DNA of 64,000 nucleotides from Mytilinidion resinicola (taxonomy: Eukaryota; Ascomycota; Dothideomycetes; Mytilinidiales; Mytilinidiaceae). Position numbers and translations under genes: made by a program. The notes beneath the pieces are model-generated. The model was given only the letters and a program-made list of their open reading frames with translations. It was not told where the DNA came from and made no database searches. How positions within the stretch are numbered: the stretch's first letter is position 1; each line of letters opens with the position of its first letter. Below are positions 1-11,959 of this stretch, in pieces. Where the stretch lies: NCBI RefSeq assembly GCF_010093595.1, contig NW_022985450.1, forward strand, positions 1,012,154-1,076,153. Direction: 5' to 3'.

Positions 1-2
1 TG

Positions 3-587
3 GTCCCCGGAGCGGCCGCTCTAGCGAGTATCGCGAAACGGAAGCCCCTCCCGCCGCCTGCAAAGTCGCCCACCGCTACCTCCACACCGCTCGCCACCCA
101 GTCACCGGGGAAGAGCCCTGCGTTTTCCTTCCCCAAGCAGTCCACATCGCAGGATCATCTCCCCTTCGATATGCCGTCACCAGGGCATCATAGATCGAAC
201 TCGCACCGCGCGGTGCCGAACCCGCCGCTGCCCCCGAGGCGGAAACGGGTCTCGAATGCGGGGCTGAATCAGGATGTGGGGGGGTTTGGGGAGGGCTTGA
301 TGGTTGTGGAGGCGCCGGTGTCGGATACCAGTACGCCGAATAGTCCGTTGAAGGAGCGGCATTCCAGGGAGCACGACGACGGTGATCGTGTTGAGGAGGA
401 AGAGGGGGAGAAGACGAAGACGCCGCAGGAGGAGAGTCCTAGTCTTGATGAGGTGGAGGAGGGAGTCTTTCAGGCGATGGATCTGGAGTCTAGGAAGGAG
501 GGCGAGGCTCCCCCGGAAAGTGGATTGGGTGGGTTGGAGAAGAATCCGTGGGGAGAGGAGGGTGAGGCGGAGGAGAAGCCTGTCTGA
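3..587 (+). CDS. 3' end of an unidentified gene (partial)
   Basis: An open frame runs from the window edge to a TGA at 585-587, giving 194 C-terminal residues; the gene starts outside the window. The segment has no recognisable domain. It is a low-complexity tail: a Pro/Lys/Ser-rich first part with SH3-ligand-like PPLPPRR, then an acidic Glu-rich part with a run of Glu near residue 135. GC-rich third positions and the lack of stops support real coding. Tails like this occur on fungal BAR/SH3 scaffold proteins and lipases, but I cannot assign it. An AATAAA lies at 602-607, shortly after the stop. Confidence 0.6.
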   Translation, partial: VPGAAALASIAKRKPLPPPAKSPTATSTPLATQSPGKSPAFSFPKQSTSQDHLPFDMPSPGHHRSNSHRAVPNPPLPPRRKRVSNAGLNQDVGGFGEGLMVVEAPVSDTSTPNSPLKERHSREHDDGDRVEEEEGEKTKTPQEESPSLDEVEEGVFQAMDLESRKEGEAPPESGLGGLEKNPWGEEGEAEEKPV

Positions 588-2849
588 ATGCCGAGAGAAA
601 GAATAAAAGGGGTTTATTCTTGATGCTCTGCACTCCATCCATGCGATATCATGATGGGTATCATATCCTCAGCGCCGAATCTGACGTCTTTCCCGAACCT
701 GGTCAGCCATGACGCCGCATCGCCGTAGGTATAAAGTAGGGTCACGTAAGGAAAGCGGCTGCGGACGCAGCTGTGTGGTTCATTCAACGAGGTAGCGTAA
801 GCGCTGCTTCCAGGGCGAAAGGAAGGAAGGAAGGGCCACTGTACTAGTAGACGGACAGGTTTTTTCTGATGCGGCAAAATGGCGTATACGTGGTTTCAAA
901 CTTATCTCTAGCCCAAATTAGGTCGGATAGGGACGTTCACGGGCGTCTTGGGCGGGGATAAAGAGGATACGAAACCGGGGGATACGGTAGTTTTACTTCG
1001 AATCTTAATCATATCACTACTCTATCATTCCTAGCTCTTGTTGCAACTGTGTCATTTGGGCAATTTTCAGGCGGTCTCTGTCTCGGTATCCTCATGTTTT
1101 CACTATGAGAGAGTTCGAACTATATGTCTCACGTGCCCATCACCGCCCGGCTGACTAACACCCGCTTTCCTCTGCCTGTAAAAACCACCGCTGCTTCTTG
1201 GACCTTTGAGCTTCTTCTGCAGGACGGGGTCGGTGGGATGCCAAAAAGCGCTTCGGAGAGCAGAATGGCCGGTTGGGTTGGGTTGGGGATCAAACTGGAC
1301 GTACGGGAAGACTTGATGAGCTTGAAACCAACCAATCCACTCACAAACCAATCACTTGCCAGCCGTTACCCCAATGTGTGGGGTTTATTCGTGGGAAAGG
1401 CGGGGAAATTCTCTACATCACGCTTGAAAAGAGGTACCTTTTTTTTTTAATTCATGTTTGTTGCATTCAGTCTATCTCCCGTGGTTTTGCTTGTTTGCGT
1501 CGAAGCAATCTAGGACGGAACATGTAGCTGTGCTAGTGCTAGGCGAGATTTACTCCATGGCGAAGCCCGCAGTGTTCTCCAGTCTCGCAAGTGAATGACG
1601 CCGAGTCGACTCGTTCGTGAAGACAGGGAGAAACCTATCCCAACCTCGGTCCCCAGCCATTCATCACATCCCCACAGCCCACCCATTTCCTCTACAAGCA
1701 AGCAGTCCACCGCAGAAAAGAAGTCCACCATCGTATCCACTCCCTCGGTGATTCGACCTAGGCGCGTATTGCTCGCATGGCCATCAGGTAGCGAAATCCC
1801 ACTCATCCACCCCCACCCCCATCTGTCACGTGCCTAGAAGCACGCAGAGACCCCGAAACCCAATACACACACCATCATTCAGGGGCCTCGACAAAAAAAG
1901 CCTGTCAGAAGAAAACGTCCAGGCAAAGGCTGTGGAAAAGATAGTAGCAGGAAACTTGACTGCTCAATATGACACAGCACAGCACCGCTAGGGAAGCAAC
2001 GCCATCAAGATTTGCCGAAGCAAGGTACGATGGTAGACAGAACCCAATTGTAGCATAATTACCAGATAGGGGTAGTGTGCATAAACGCATTCGAAGAGAG
2101 TCAAAAGAGAAAGATTAGGGGAGCAGAGAGGGGGCATGATATGAGAAGACAGACAGAAAAGCAACATAAGGATTCTCAACTCTAAGTAACGTCGGGCACC
2201 CTGCGGCAGTATACTCTTTGATGTGAAGTCGTGACAAGTCGTTTCAATCCTCGCGGGTGACAAGAAGCCTCTTTTTGCAGTCTGGTTCGTAAAATATGAC
2301 AGAATGTTGTGATCCCGCCCAAATGCGGAGAGTTGATGGAGGTTGTAAAGAGTTGGGGAGCTGCGTATCATACTGGAGTACGAAGCAGAGGCGCGTTGTG
2401 AGGAAAAGAAATCGTTTTAGGGTGACAGCAGAAGGGACGTAAGGTATAATTGGGTATGATGTGAGAGTTGAATGATGCTCGCAGTTGAGAGAAATCGTCA
2501 AACTTCGTCAACAGTCGTGGGCGTCATCGGAGTGTTTCGCAACCTTGGCTTGAACAAATTAAAGAGCTCGATGAACGCCGTGCCTAGTTTCGCTAAAAGG
2601 TACAGAGATAGCCTCCCGGGAGCCGTTTTATCGTTTCTTTGCTATTTGAACCGAACTAGACAGTCCCAGAGGGCTGGGAGAGATGGGAACTTTTATTGCG
2701 ACGTCGACTTGTGCCGGGAGCGGTTTGTCGTCACATATTCCGAGTCCGGCGTCCACTCCTCGGGCTGGAAATCAGGATTTAAGAAGTGCGCTGTGTTGTA
2801 GTGGGAGCTAATGAGGTTAGTGTTGATCCAAAATATTCCAATGATAAAC
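588..2849. other. Intergenic region, no gene recognised
   Basis: This 2.3-kb stretch lies between the 3' end of the partial gene and the 3' end of the otubain gene, so the flanking genes converge. Open frames of 60-127 codons exist on both strands but overlap one another, lack conserved motifs and cannot be joined by convincing introns. I see no tRNA, repeat array or transposon remnant. Confidence 0.5.
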
Positions 2850-4609
2850 CTACTTCCGGAATATCGACGTCTGGAACTGGAGCGGTGCTTGGCCGGAGTG
2901 AAAGCCAGGTTCCAATTCATAGACTGACGGCCTGAATGGACCTCCGCGAGCCGACTCGTTCGCCATGAGAGGATTGAGTGGCATGTTCACGGGTGGGTCG
3001 AGAGGGACGTTCTGGTGCACGGGGTTGGTGTACTCCTGATTTGGAGCAGAGACGGGCACTGGAGCGTACGATGACACTGGGGCCATTTGCGGCTGAGGAA
3101 CACGAGTCGGCTGGTAGTCGTAGCTGACAGAAGGCCAATTCTGGCCCCCCATGCCGGTGGGATAGAGGCCAGGGATCAGAGTCATCACGTCGGACATTCC
3201 TCTGCTCATCGGGACGAAGTCGTCGGTGTAGCCTGCCAAGTTGACGTGCAGGGGAGCTTGGGAGACGATGGGCGACTGCACATCCTCGATCTTGTAGAGG
3301 ATGTCGTAGTGACCACTGGAAATAGTTAGCATGTGTCATCATAAAGCAATCCGAGGTACGTACGGCCTGTAGAGTAGTCGCATCGTAGGGGGATTGTGCA
3401 ATGGCAGGCCGTCATGACCCAGAGGATCGAAGTTGTACTCGGTGACCTGGTCTCCCGGCGATCGGTCGAGGTATAGCACCTCCATGGCAAATCCGGCGGG
3501 CTTGACGAGGACCTCTGCTAGCGCACTCATGCCGATGTGGTCAATTTCACAGATGGAGGGCTCGATCTGCGTGGAGCAGTACTGCTTGATGTCCTGGCCA
3601 AATTCCAAGAAAGGCTGGAAGTCGTCCGGGTGTGTCTGGATCCAGGCGCTCGTCAACAGCTGGAGCGAGAATTAGCAATTGATCATGTCATAAAGCTTTC
3701 CGGTATCTGAGTGCATTGACGACAACTTACCTTGAAGTAGGTAATAATGGCCATCGAGATACCGACGTCGTTGAAGCTAGCAAGCAGCTCGGTGGCAGCG
3801 CTGTCGTCCACGGCGGGAATGGCCGCCCCGGTGCGGCGCAGGAGGTCGAAGCACTCATCGGCAAAGTCCTCGTACAGGTGTTCCTGGAAGCCGATGGTGT
3901 TGAGGAGGTTACGCAGGGACCGCAGCCGCGTCTCTTCCTCCAGGAAGCGGTTCTTGTCGCCGACGCGGAGCAGGGCCTCGAAGTAGGTAAACGCAATAGC
4001 TGTCGACGTGTATCAGCTTAATATCCATGTGAGGTCCGTGGATGGAGGCGATGCTTAGGTACCTCTCCAGCCGCAGTGGCCGTCGCCTCTGCACGTCCGG
4101 TAGTGGGAGTACTTGGACGGGAGCGCCTGGCGGGGTCAGCGAGCTGCCACGGCAATGGCAGAGCAGGGCAAGGGCACTCACAGCTGTCTTGGTGCGGTAG
4201 ACGGGGTCGGCATTGGCATATTCGGTGGTGATGGCGCTGCTCGACTGTCGCTCGCCGACCAGCGGGCCCTACGCAGCGTTAGACGACGACCTCACAGCGA
4301 TAGCGGGGCAGCACCGACCGTCACCTGGGGCTCGTACTCGTTCGACAGCTTCTGCAGGTGGGCGAGCTCCTCGTCCGAGGGCATGTACGGGGGGCCCGAC
4401 ATGTGGAGCGGGGCGTGGAGCTGAGGGTGTGGGTGCGGGTGCGGGTGGAAGTGGTGATGCTGGGCGGGATGCTCCGGCGGGCGGAGAGGCAGCCGGTACG
4501 ACAGCGATGCGGCCGTCGCGGGATCAGAGAAGGGCGGGTGGTGTGGGTAGGAGGAATGCGACGAGAGGTGCTGGGCGCGCGCCGACGACAGCACCGCCGG
4601 CCGACTCAT
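2850..4609 (-). CDS. Otubain-type deubiquitinase (peptidase C65), six exons
   Basis: The product cleaves ubiquitin chains as an OTU-family cysteine protease. Exons read 4609-4325, 4268-4182, 4126-4063, 3999-3731, 3659-3364 and 3315-2850 and encode 488 residues. The catalytic loop is GDGHCGWRA, with Asp139 and Cys142; the general-base His336 is in GHYDILYK. Between them are family segments such as TSAWIQTHPDDFQPFL and EIDHIGMSALAEVL. The first 95 residues are a His/Pro-rich extension absent from animal OTUB1. The C-terminal ~150 residues are a Pro/Met-rich tail ending in PLQFQTSIF, as in fungal homologues. One oddity is His in place of the usual Asn just before the catalytic Cys (DGNC in most family members). 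The start is the first Met upstream of continuous coding. Introns are 54-71 bases. The family is sure; the exact start is less so. Confidence 0.92.
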
Positions 4610-6290
4610 GCTCGCTAGAACGCGGGGCAGCAGGGAATCGGGAGCAATGGGGCAGGCAGTCGATACTGGGCCTCACGATGGTGTTTTGAGGCACGCAACG
4701 GCGAGCAGCGAGCACGGGAGGCACTGGCGTCACGGACGGGCGGCCAGCGGGCAGGCTCTGGCGATTCCACAGCAGACGGGCTTCGCAGAGGCTTCGCAAA
4801 GGCTTCGCAGACGCAGCTTTCGCGGTCGAGGAGGGCGGCTTTAGTATGCTGGCGGGAGGCCGTCGTTGCTGTGATACGCACTTGTCCCCCAGGGGCACGC
4901 CAATATATCAGCGAGCAGCGGCGTGCTTGGGGGCGCCCGTCTTATTGAATCTGCTGCCAGGTACCAATGCGTGTTGCAACACATTCACCCTGCCGGGTTG
5001 AAACGGCCAGCGTCGTTGCACCGCGAGTCCTGGGTCGCGGCCAATGGCGCGCCAGAGCACCGCGGGCTGGGAGGGCGCCGTGAGACGGCGATGGGGCACA
5101 AGAGGGAGACAGGCGCACACAGGCTGGGAGGAGCCAGAGGAAGCCCAGGAGCCTGCGGCAGCAGAGCAGCAGGACGGCCAGGACTGCAGCGAGCAGCCAG
5201 GACGCGCGAGGCCTGCAGCGCGCGCCGCCAGGGCTCGATGGATCGCAGCGGGCGGGGGCTGCGTCCTCTCACGATGGACTGTGCAAGGGGCCTGTGGTGG
5301 GGAGCGGCGTGGTGTGGGAGCAGACGGGATGGGCGTGATGGCGAGACGGCGAGACATGGGCACGTGACTGCTATCGACACTCACTGCGCGGCATGCACCA
5401 GGCCTTGCACCGTCACCCTCGCATCGGCGCGCGCTCGCCTCGACGCCTCGACGCCTCGACCTCGCGCTACGCCGTGCGGCCTCACACGGCCCTCGCGCTA
5501 CGGCCGGCACGCTCGGGGCGAGCAGTAGCGGCGGAAGCGGGAGGCGGGCGCAAGACGACTGGCCGCAGCCGCCGAGGACAGCTGGCGCGGCGACGACGTG
5601 CGGCCAGTGAGCAGCGCCGCCCATGGCAAGGCACGACGCTCGACGACACGGCGCACCAGTGGCCGCGGCAGGCGTCCAGCAGCGCCGTCGTCTGTCACCC
5701 TGCGCCGTGCAGACGCCCATGATTCGCGCCGCAGCAGAAGAAAGTCGGAATGCGAGCCTGTCTGTCTGGCCCGTCTGGCTGGTGCTGAGCCTGCCGCCAG
5801 GTCGCTGGCAATGGGACGCGCTCCCGCTTCCCCGGCGCGATCGCGCCCCAGGCCCCCAGCGCCCCAGGCCCAGCGACGGCATCGCCCGGCTTCGCCAGGG
5901 GCTGCGCTCACGGCGATAGGCTGCAAGTCGTGCTCTGCCCGCAACCGCGGTTCCTTCTGCGGCCGTCGTCGAGAAAACGAAGCCAGGTTACATACACGTC
6001 GCCCTCGCCCCAGCCCCAGCGCCCACCAAGCATCGCGCCCGACCAACGCGGCCCCAACCGCCGCCGAGACCGCTGTGTGGAATGCCAAAGGAAACGCCTC
6101 CCAAGTGCCACCAGCCCGGGTGCCAGACTGCCCTGGCCGCAGCCCGGGTGCAGGTCTCAACGCTTCGAGTCTGGAAAGCCTCAAATGACGGTATCGTGAT
6201 ACTGCCCTGTCCGCCCAAAGCCCCCATACACGTCCCCATTGGCCCGCGCTCCGCCGCCGAGTGCCACTCGCTGCAAGTCATCCGCGCACA
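4610..6290. other. GC-rich intergenic region between otubain start and csn2 end
   Basis: This 1.7-kb stretch is GC-rich and therefore open on both strands in several frames, including a 324-codon frame on the minus strand at 4908-5882. The translations are Arg/Ala/Pro/Ser soup without motifs, so I call none of them. It should hold the otubain promoter. Two short direct-repeat runs are visible: GGCTTCGCA(G/A)A units at 4778-4812 and CGACGCCT units at 5436-5462. Confidence 0.5.
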
Positions 6291-8061
6291 TCATCCTTTG
6301 CTCCCAGCGCTCGGCAATCTGCCCGCGAGACCCTTGCCTTTGGCCTTGCCAGCCTTGGGCCCGACGACATTGGGGTTCCAGCTCATCCTCTGTGATGCCT
6401 GCCCTTCGCCGCCCATGGACGAGTACTGGCCTCCGCTCTCGTCCGACTTGAAGCCCTCGCCGTCGTTGAGAACTGTGGCCCACAGCGATCCAATTGCCGC
6501 GCTCCACTCCCGCATCGCCTGCACCCGATCCATGTCTGTGTGACTCTCGACCTCCACCGTGCCGTGGTGCTGGTCCATCTTCCCGTGCAGCTTCTTGTCC
6601 ACGATCAAGAAGCTCACAATATCTTGCACCTCCAGAAGCGAGATCTTCAGCTGCTTTGAGATGAACGCCAGCGTGAACCGTGTGTATGGCGCGACGAGCT
6701 TGAGAACCGCCTTGGTGCGCATGTTACGCGTGACCTCATCAATGTTCTCGGCGATGAACGGGTCTGCAAGGAGATCCTTGTTGTTTTGCAGAATCTTTTC
6801 GTAGCTATGAATGTCGTCCCTCTGGTATGCGTCCACGAGATCCGTCATTGCGGATATGCGAGGATCAGTCTTGTAGGGCTTGGTCTCTTGTGAGTCAAAT
6901 GGGTTGATATCGGAACCCATTAGCATAGTCGTGAGAACGAGATACTTGAGCACCTGGATTCGCTGCAGAGAGCCGGCTTCGTCGTAGTTCTTGAAGCTCT
7001 CGAAGAAGTCGCTCTGAGCCTCCTTCCAATTCTCTGTGCACTGTTAGGGTCTGACCCAGCAACATTATGCGCACTACTTACCTTCGCTCATGTGCATTTT
7101 GCCGCCGCACTCGCGAATGATGCCCATGATCTTGGGATGCGGCACGGCCGATCGAACCTTGAGGGCGCGCTGGTACAAGGCCTGCAGTTGCAACAATCAG
7201 CATGCATGTCCAAATTGAATATCCGGACGAACCACTTACTTTTAGGCGCTTGGTATTCCTCGTCTCCGCATACATGAGAATTTCCAGGGAATAAATCTCG
7301 AGCGAGTATGTTCCTTTGCTGGGGTCATCTGTGCCGTCCTCCTTTTGGCATGACTTGTGCAACTCGCGGACCTTATCAGCCAGTTGCCGGTAGTCCTTCC
7401 GCTCCAACCAAAGCTTCGCCAGCTTGATGTTGGTCTTGAGCCATAACCGCTCGTTGTTGGTGCTCTGGAACGATTCGAGTGTCAGCGCATAGAATTTCTC
7501 CATGCATCGGTGTGCATCAGCGTCTTCCGCATCCTTCTCTATGAAGTCGAGCATGTTGTTGATCGACTTCTCCGAGTAGTTTCTGGTGACAGCCGATTTG
7601 ACATAGGTGAGCAGTTCCTGGTAATGCTCTACGGCCTGCGAGTATATTTAGCACGGCCGGAAAGGGCAGATAATGCAGTGCACTTACCTTGTTGTAGCGC
7701 TTCAGCTTGAATTCAAGCTTGATCGCCTGCTTCAGCCCTTTGAAACCCCTTGCGAGTGTCGTCAGCTTGTGTCCACTGTAGGCAATACTGGCTCTACCAA
7801 CCAGTCTCCTTTTTCTTCCTCTAACGCAGGAACGCCGAGGAACTCGTCCACAGCCTCCTCGGGATTGTCGCCTTTCATCTGCTTGGCGTTGTAGTATTTA
7901 TTCTCGATATCCACATCTCCGCCCTGCTCCTCATCGTCATCCTCGTACTCGAAGTCATATCTGCATGGATTAGTACTAGGTAGAGCTATGTATAGTGTTA
8001 GGTTGCGGGAAGCTCACTCCTCCTGGTCGGAGTCTTGCATGAAATCATCATCGTCCGACAT
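6291..8061 (-). CDS. csn2: COP9 signalosome complex subunit 2
   Basis: Subunit 2 of the COP9 signalosome, a PCI-domain scaffold of the complex that removes NEDD8 from cullins. Exons read 8061-8018, 7960-7802, 7748-7688, 7635-7240, 7181-7082 and 7033-6291, giving 500 residues. The acidic N-terminus (MSDDDDFM, then YDFEYEDDD) and [11 protein letters not shown] are the family signature. Helical-repeat segments follow, including KWLERK-like [10 protein letters not shown], and then the PCI domain with [32 protein letters not shown] and [21 protein letters not shown]. The C-terminal ~70 residues after the PCI domain are Gly/Ser/Lys-rich and specific to filamentous fungi. It sits head to head with cwc25, with 368 bases between the start codons. 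Both the family and the splice joins are convincing. Confidence 0.95.
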
Positions 8062-8429
8062 GGTTGCAGCTATGAGCCCGAGCTGCGGTATTGAAGGGGG
8101 GTAAGTAGAAATGAAGCTGAAGCTCCGAAGGGGCTATTCGATGAGCGAGAGTATTGGTGGGTGAGGTTGTTGGAAGTGCGGGATTGGGTGTCGTTGTTGC
8201 CTGCTTGACGATCTGCCCACGGTGAATTCAGTCCCCCGCGCCCGCCCGCCCTGCTCCTTGGCGCGCCACCGATCCTCACTTTCCAACCTCGCCCGCCACC
8301 TCCCCTTCACCCACACCTCACAAACTGTTTCTCCACGACCTCACCATTCTGCCACCCTGCACATTTCACCCTCGCCGTTTGTCGCTTTTCGCTCTCATCT
8401 GACTCCACCGCAATCGCCCGACCGCAAAC
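8062..8429. promoter_or_regulatory. Short divergent promoter shared by csn2 and cwc25
   Basis: The two start codons face away from each other across 368 bases. The half next to cwc25 is a pyrimidine-rich run of C/T with interspersed CA, typical of filamentous-fungal 5' leaders. I see no TATA box. Co-regulation is possible but is not shown by the sequence. Confidence 0.5.
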
Positions 8430-9476
8430 ATGGGTGGTGACCTCAACTTGAAGAAAAGTTGGCATCCGAATCTGTGGAAGAACCAGAAGCGAGTCTACGA
8501 TGAAGAGCACAAGGCGCTTGAAGAGCGCAAGCTGATCGACAAGCTCAAGAAGGAGCGGCAAGAGGAGAGGGCCATTGAAGAGCTTCAAAAACTACAGGAG
8601 GCCCATGGCGGGAAGACCAGGCTCAACCGGGTGGACTGGATGTACTCCGGACCCACGCAGGGGCAGACCGGCACAACGGAGGAGATGGAAGGATATCTGC
8701 TAGGCAAGCGGCGCATCGACCAGCTCCTCAAGAACGACGAGAGAAAGGCGTTAGAGAAGGGCGCGGCAGCCCCCGTAGAGGGAGTCATCAGCAACGCAAA
8801 CTCGGCCAGGGATACTGCTGTCAAAGTCCGCGACGATCCTTTGATGATCATCAAGAAACAGCAAATGGAGGCGATGCTCAAGGCTTCGAAGGAGGCGCCT
8901 CGCATTGCTCACAAGCGGAAGGACGAAGACCGCAAACGGAGTAGGAGGCACGACGACGATCGCAAGGAGCGACACCATCACCATCACCGACGACGGTCAC
9001 GATCGCGGTCGCCGCGCGAGAGACGTTCAGACGAGCGTCGACGTTCTCGGTCTCCATACCGACGCCGTTCCGATGATCGCCGTCGATCTGACAGTCCTGC
9101 TCGCGATGATCGGGACTACCGCCGGCGTTCGCCCTCGCCGCGGCGCAAAAGCTACAACGACGGCAAGCGCTCTCGGTCGCCACCGCGCCAACCCTACAAC
9201 GGCCGCCCACGCTCCCAATCGCCGCCTCCAACGAAGCGGAAGGACGACATGGCGGAGAGACTGGCAAAGATGCAGGCTGACGCTGCGGCAGTGGAGCAGG
9301 CGCGCAAGGACAGGGTCCGGCAGCGCGAGGACGAGGATGCGAAGGAGGACGAGACGCACAAGAAGTCGGACGGAGGGCGCAAGTTCATGGCAGATGTTCG
9401 TCGCAAGACGGGAGAGATGGACCTGAGCGAGCGACTGGGGCGTTCTCGGGGAAACTACATCAAGAACGAGGTGTGA
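8430..9476 (+). CDS. cwc25: Pre-mRNA-splicing factor Cwc25
   Basis: A 348-residue, intronless gene. Cwc25 joins the activated spliceosome to promote the first transesterification step. The N-terminal Cir_N domain is clear ([19 protein letters not shown], with WxxE-type helix [19 protein letters not shown]), followed by the family block RVDWMYSGP and LLGKRRID. Residues ~165-265 are an Arg/Ser- and Arg/Asp-rich region with a HHHHHRRRS run, like other splicing factors. The C-terminal helix [26 protein letters not shown](G) region is also conserved in the family. The start is the only Met before the Cir_N motif. Confidence 0.95.
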   Translation: MGGDLNLKKSWHPNLWKNQKRVYDEEHKALEERKLIDKLKKERQEERAIEELQKLQEAHGGKTRLNRVDWMYSGPTQGQTGTTEEMEGYLLGKRRIDQLLKNDERKALEKGAAAPVEGVISNANSARDTAVKVRDDPLMIIKKQQMEAMLKASKEAPRIAHKRKDEDRKRSRRHDDDRKERHHHHHRRRSRSRSPRERRSDERRRSRSPYRRRSDDRRRSDSPARDDRDYRRRSPSPRRKSYNDGKRSRSPPRQPYNGRPRSQSPPPTKRKDDMAERLAKMQADAAAVEQARKDRVRQREDEDAKEDETHKKSDGGRKFMADVRRKTGEMDLSERLGRSRGNYIKNEV

Positions 9477-10064
9477 ATGGGAATGGTAGTGCGTTATGAC
9501 TGTGGCCTGTTCTCTAAGGAGTAGCCGGAGGACAGCTTTCTTTGAGTTGGATGACTGCTTTCTGGGCGCAGTCTGTCAAATGATACCCTGATTCAAATCT
9601 ATGCTCGCTTCGAGTCTGTCTTAGCCGTGCACTGTCCATGCTCGTCCATGATGCTGCCCCTCACAGCTCATCCTCGCAACTCAAAGGGTGAACGGGACAA
9701 ATGAAGTGCCGGAGTGTTCCGTGATAGCAGCTGCGCCACATCGGTTCAGGCAGCTGGCGGGCGGAGTGTCGCTTGTAAGTGTGGAGAAGCCGTGGCCAGG
9801 CCTGAAGCTAGGCAACGGACAGCGGAGAGGCAGCGGGCGTGGCACCGGCTCCAACTTTAGCTCTCGATTGCAACACCACCAGGGCCCCCCCGACCATCCC
9901 CGTCTCATCATCACCACCCGCCCAGCGCCCGCGCCCTGCGAACGTCTGCGCTTCTCTCCGACTTGTGCACCCGCCGCCCGCGCATTGCGAGAGAGGCCTA
10001 TCCGCCCTCCCCACGGCGTCCTCCGACCCCGATCCTCCCCCGGCCTCCCCAGCCAGCTCTCACG
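9477..10064. other. Intergenic region and rho3 5' leader
   Basis: This region separates the cwc25 stop from the rho3 start. Bases ~9840-10064 are a pyrimidine-rich leader (long runs of C/T) just upstream of the rho3 ATG. Frames on either strand here have no recognisable motif. Confidence 0.45.
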
Positions 10065-11185
10065 ATGCCGCTCTGTGGTGGAACCAAGTCCGTGCAGCGC
10101 AAGCTCGTGCTTCTGTACGTCTCCCCTCGGCCTGTGATGCAGCTTTGTATTCGTACAATCCGCACCGACTGATATGTGCTCTGTAGAGGCGACGGCGCTT
10201 GTGGCAAGACGTCGCTGCTGAATGTCTTCACACGCGGGTACCTTCTCCCAGAGCCTCCGGCGCAAGACGAACGCTAACGATAGCGCCCAAGATACTTTCC
10301 CACAGTATAGTGAGTTACGGCCCGCCCTCAATTGCTGTCTAGGAGCCGTATTAACCGCTCTGCGCTGCCTCAGCGAGCCTACAGTCTTTGGTGAGCATGG
10401 CTCGACCTGCCCTCGTCGTCCGCCGTTACTCGCAGCTAACTAGAATTCTCAGAGAACTATGTCCACGGTACAACAACTTCTACCACCCTTAATTCCGCGG
10501 CACCGTCCTGACCCGACTTAGACATATACATCGACAATGTGCACGTTGAGCTCAGCCTCTGGGACACAGCCGGCCAGGAGGAATTCGACCGCCTGCGCTC
10601 CCTGTCCTACGATGACACACACGCCATAATGCTCTGCTTCAGCGTAAATGCCTCTGTCCTGTACATCCCTGGACGAAGGCCGGGGTCAATCAGCATGCCT
10701 GGCATGCCAACCTACATATGTCTGGATTGCTGACACGTTGGCGGACAGGTCGACTCCCCCGACTCGCTGGAAAACGTAGAGACGAAATGGGTTGGCGAGA
10801 TCGCCGAGAACTGCCCTGGCGTCAAGCTCGTGCTGGTCGCGCTCAAGTGCGATCTACGGCGGCGCGAGGACGCCGATGACGACGAGAACCCCCAACCTGA
10901 GAAACCGATGATCATGTACGACGAGGGGTTGAAGGTCGCAGAGAGGATACGAGCATTACGGTATCTGGGTAAGAGCTTTCACAAGTTTCCACTCCAGCTT
11001 TTCCTTGATTTCGTCATTATCATCTGAGCTCTTGCACGAAACATCTATACTACAGCACCTAACCACCCCCAGAATGTTCCGCAATGAAGAACCGCGGCGT
11101 CAACGAAGCCTTCACAGAAGCCGCGCGCGTGGCTCTCTCCGTAAAGAACTCGAAGGACCGAGATCGGGGCTGCAACGTCATGTAA
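10065..11185 (+). CDS. rho3: Rho-family GTPase Rho3 with three consecutive microexons
   Basis: A small GTPase controlling actin polarity and exocytosis at hyphal tips. Exons read 10065-10114, 10187-10237, 10292-10309 (18 nt), 10374-10390 (17 nt), 10453-10467 (15 nt), 10522-10643, 10749-10968 and 11073-11185, for 201 residues. P-loop GDGACGKT is residues 18-25. The effector loop PTVFENY (42-48) is assembled across the microexons. DTAGQEE is at 65-71, KCDLR is the base-binding motif, and [14 protein letters not shown] is the G5 region. The protein ends in the CaaX box CNVM, expected to be prenylated and membrane-anchored. The MPLCG start and the [13 protein letters not shown] insert match fungal Rho3 rather than Rho1 or Cdc42. 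Each microexon restores a perfectly conserved Rho sequence, so the joins are secure. Confidence 0.93.
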
Positions 11186-11950
11186 CCGCTTGCACCAACC
11201 CCCTTTTCACCTCGTCACCCGCTCGGACTTCATAAGCCGTACCATTATTCCTCCCTCTGCATATCCACTTCTTTCTAGCGCTTGTAACCAACCCCACGGG
11301 GCGGATGGAATTCAATTCTTCGACGGAGTTCAAGGGTCACGTGAACTTATCGATACCTGTCTTGCCTCTCCTTCACTTCCTTTTCCTTTCACTGGAAAAG
11401 GCACCTCTAATTTTTAAATCATGTATATGGCTACGGAGGAGGCTCTTTGCTGCTATTCCTCCCGTTTTCACTTAGTCCTTTGTATTAGAGTTTCCGCAAT
11501 TGGATTCATTGATTTTGGACGTTTCGTGCCTGCTTTACTTCTTTTACTCCAGATCTGGATCAAGTTAGCTTTTGGATTCTGATGTTGCATTGTTGCGTTG
11601 ATTGACCTTTTAGTTCCAGGAGACATTCTTAGATGTCGCAACTCGGAGGACACCCTGGACTGCAGATACTAAAATCGATGATGCGAATCGAGTTATACAT
11701 ACTCAAGCCCAACTACCTCATCAGTGCCAACAGTATAACAACGTCTAAACAGCACCTACACACGACGCAATGGGTCCACTCAACTTCCAGAACCGTACAA
11801 TAACGTCTGAACCGCACCCGGTTATCCAGATTTGAACCAGCTTATTCGATCCTTATCCTCTAGGGCTTCTGACCTCCTACTCCTGTGCTGAAAAGACACT
11901 ACGTAGCGTCTCCTCCTTGCCCCATTCTTGCCCTCCACGTCTTAACGAAA
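11186..11950. other. rho3 3' region, no gene recognised
   Basis: This is the 3' flank of rho3 up to the start of the minisatellite. A 61-codon minus-strand frame at 11468-11653 has no motif. Nothing else is supported. Confidence 0.4.
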
Positions 11951-11959
11951 ATCTATTCA

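Noticed and set aside
177..638. 153-codon minus-strand frame over the partial gene
   Set aside because: It is the antisense of the Glu/Pro-rich coding tail; the Leu/Arg-rich product reflects that composition.
2472..2801. 109-codon plus-strand frame downstream of otubain
   Set aside because: No motif, unusual composition, and it runs into the 3' end of the opposite-strand otubain gene.
4908..5882. 324-codon minus-strand open frame
   Set aside because: It lies in GC-rich DNA that is open in several frames on both strands. The translation is Arg/Ala/Pro/Ser-rich with no domain or repeat, and the overlapping plus-strand frames look equally good.
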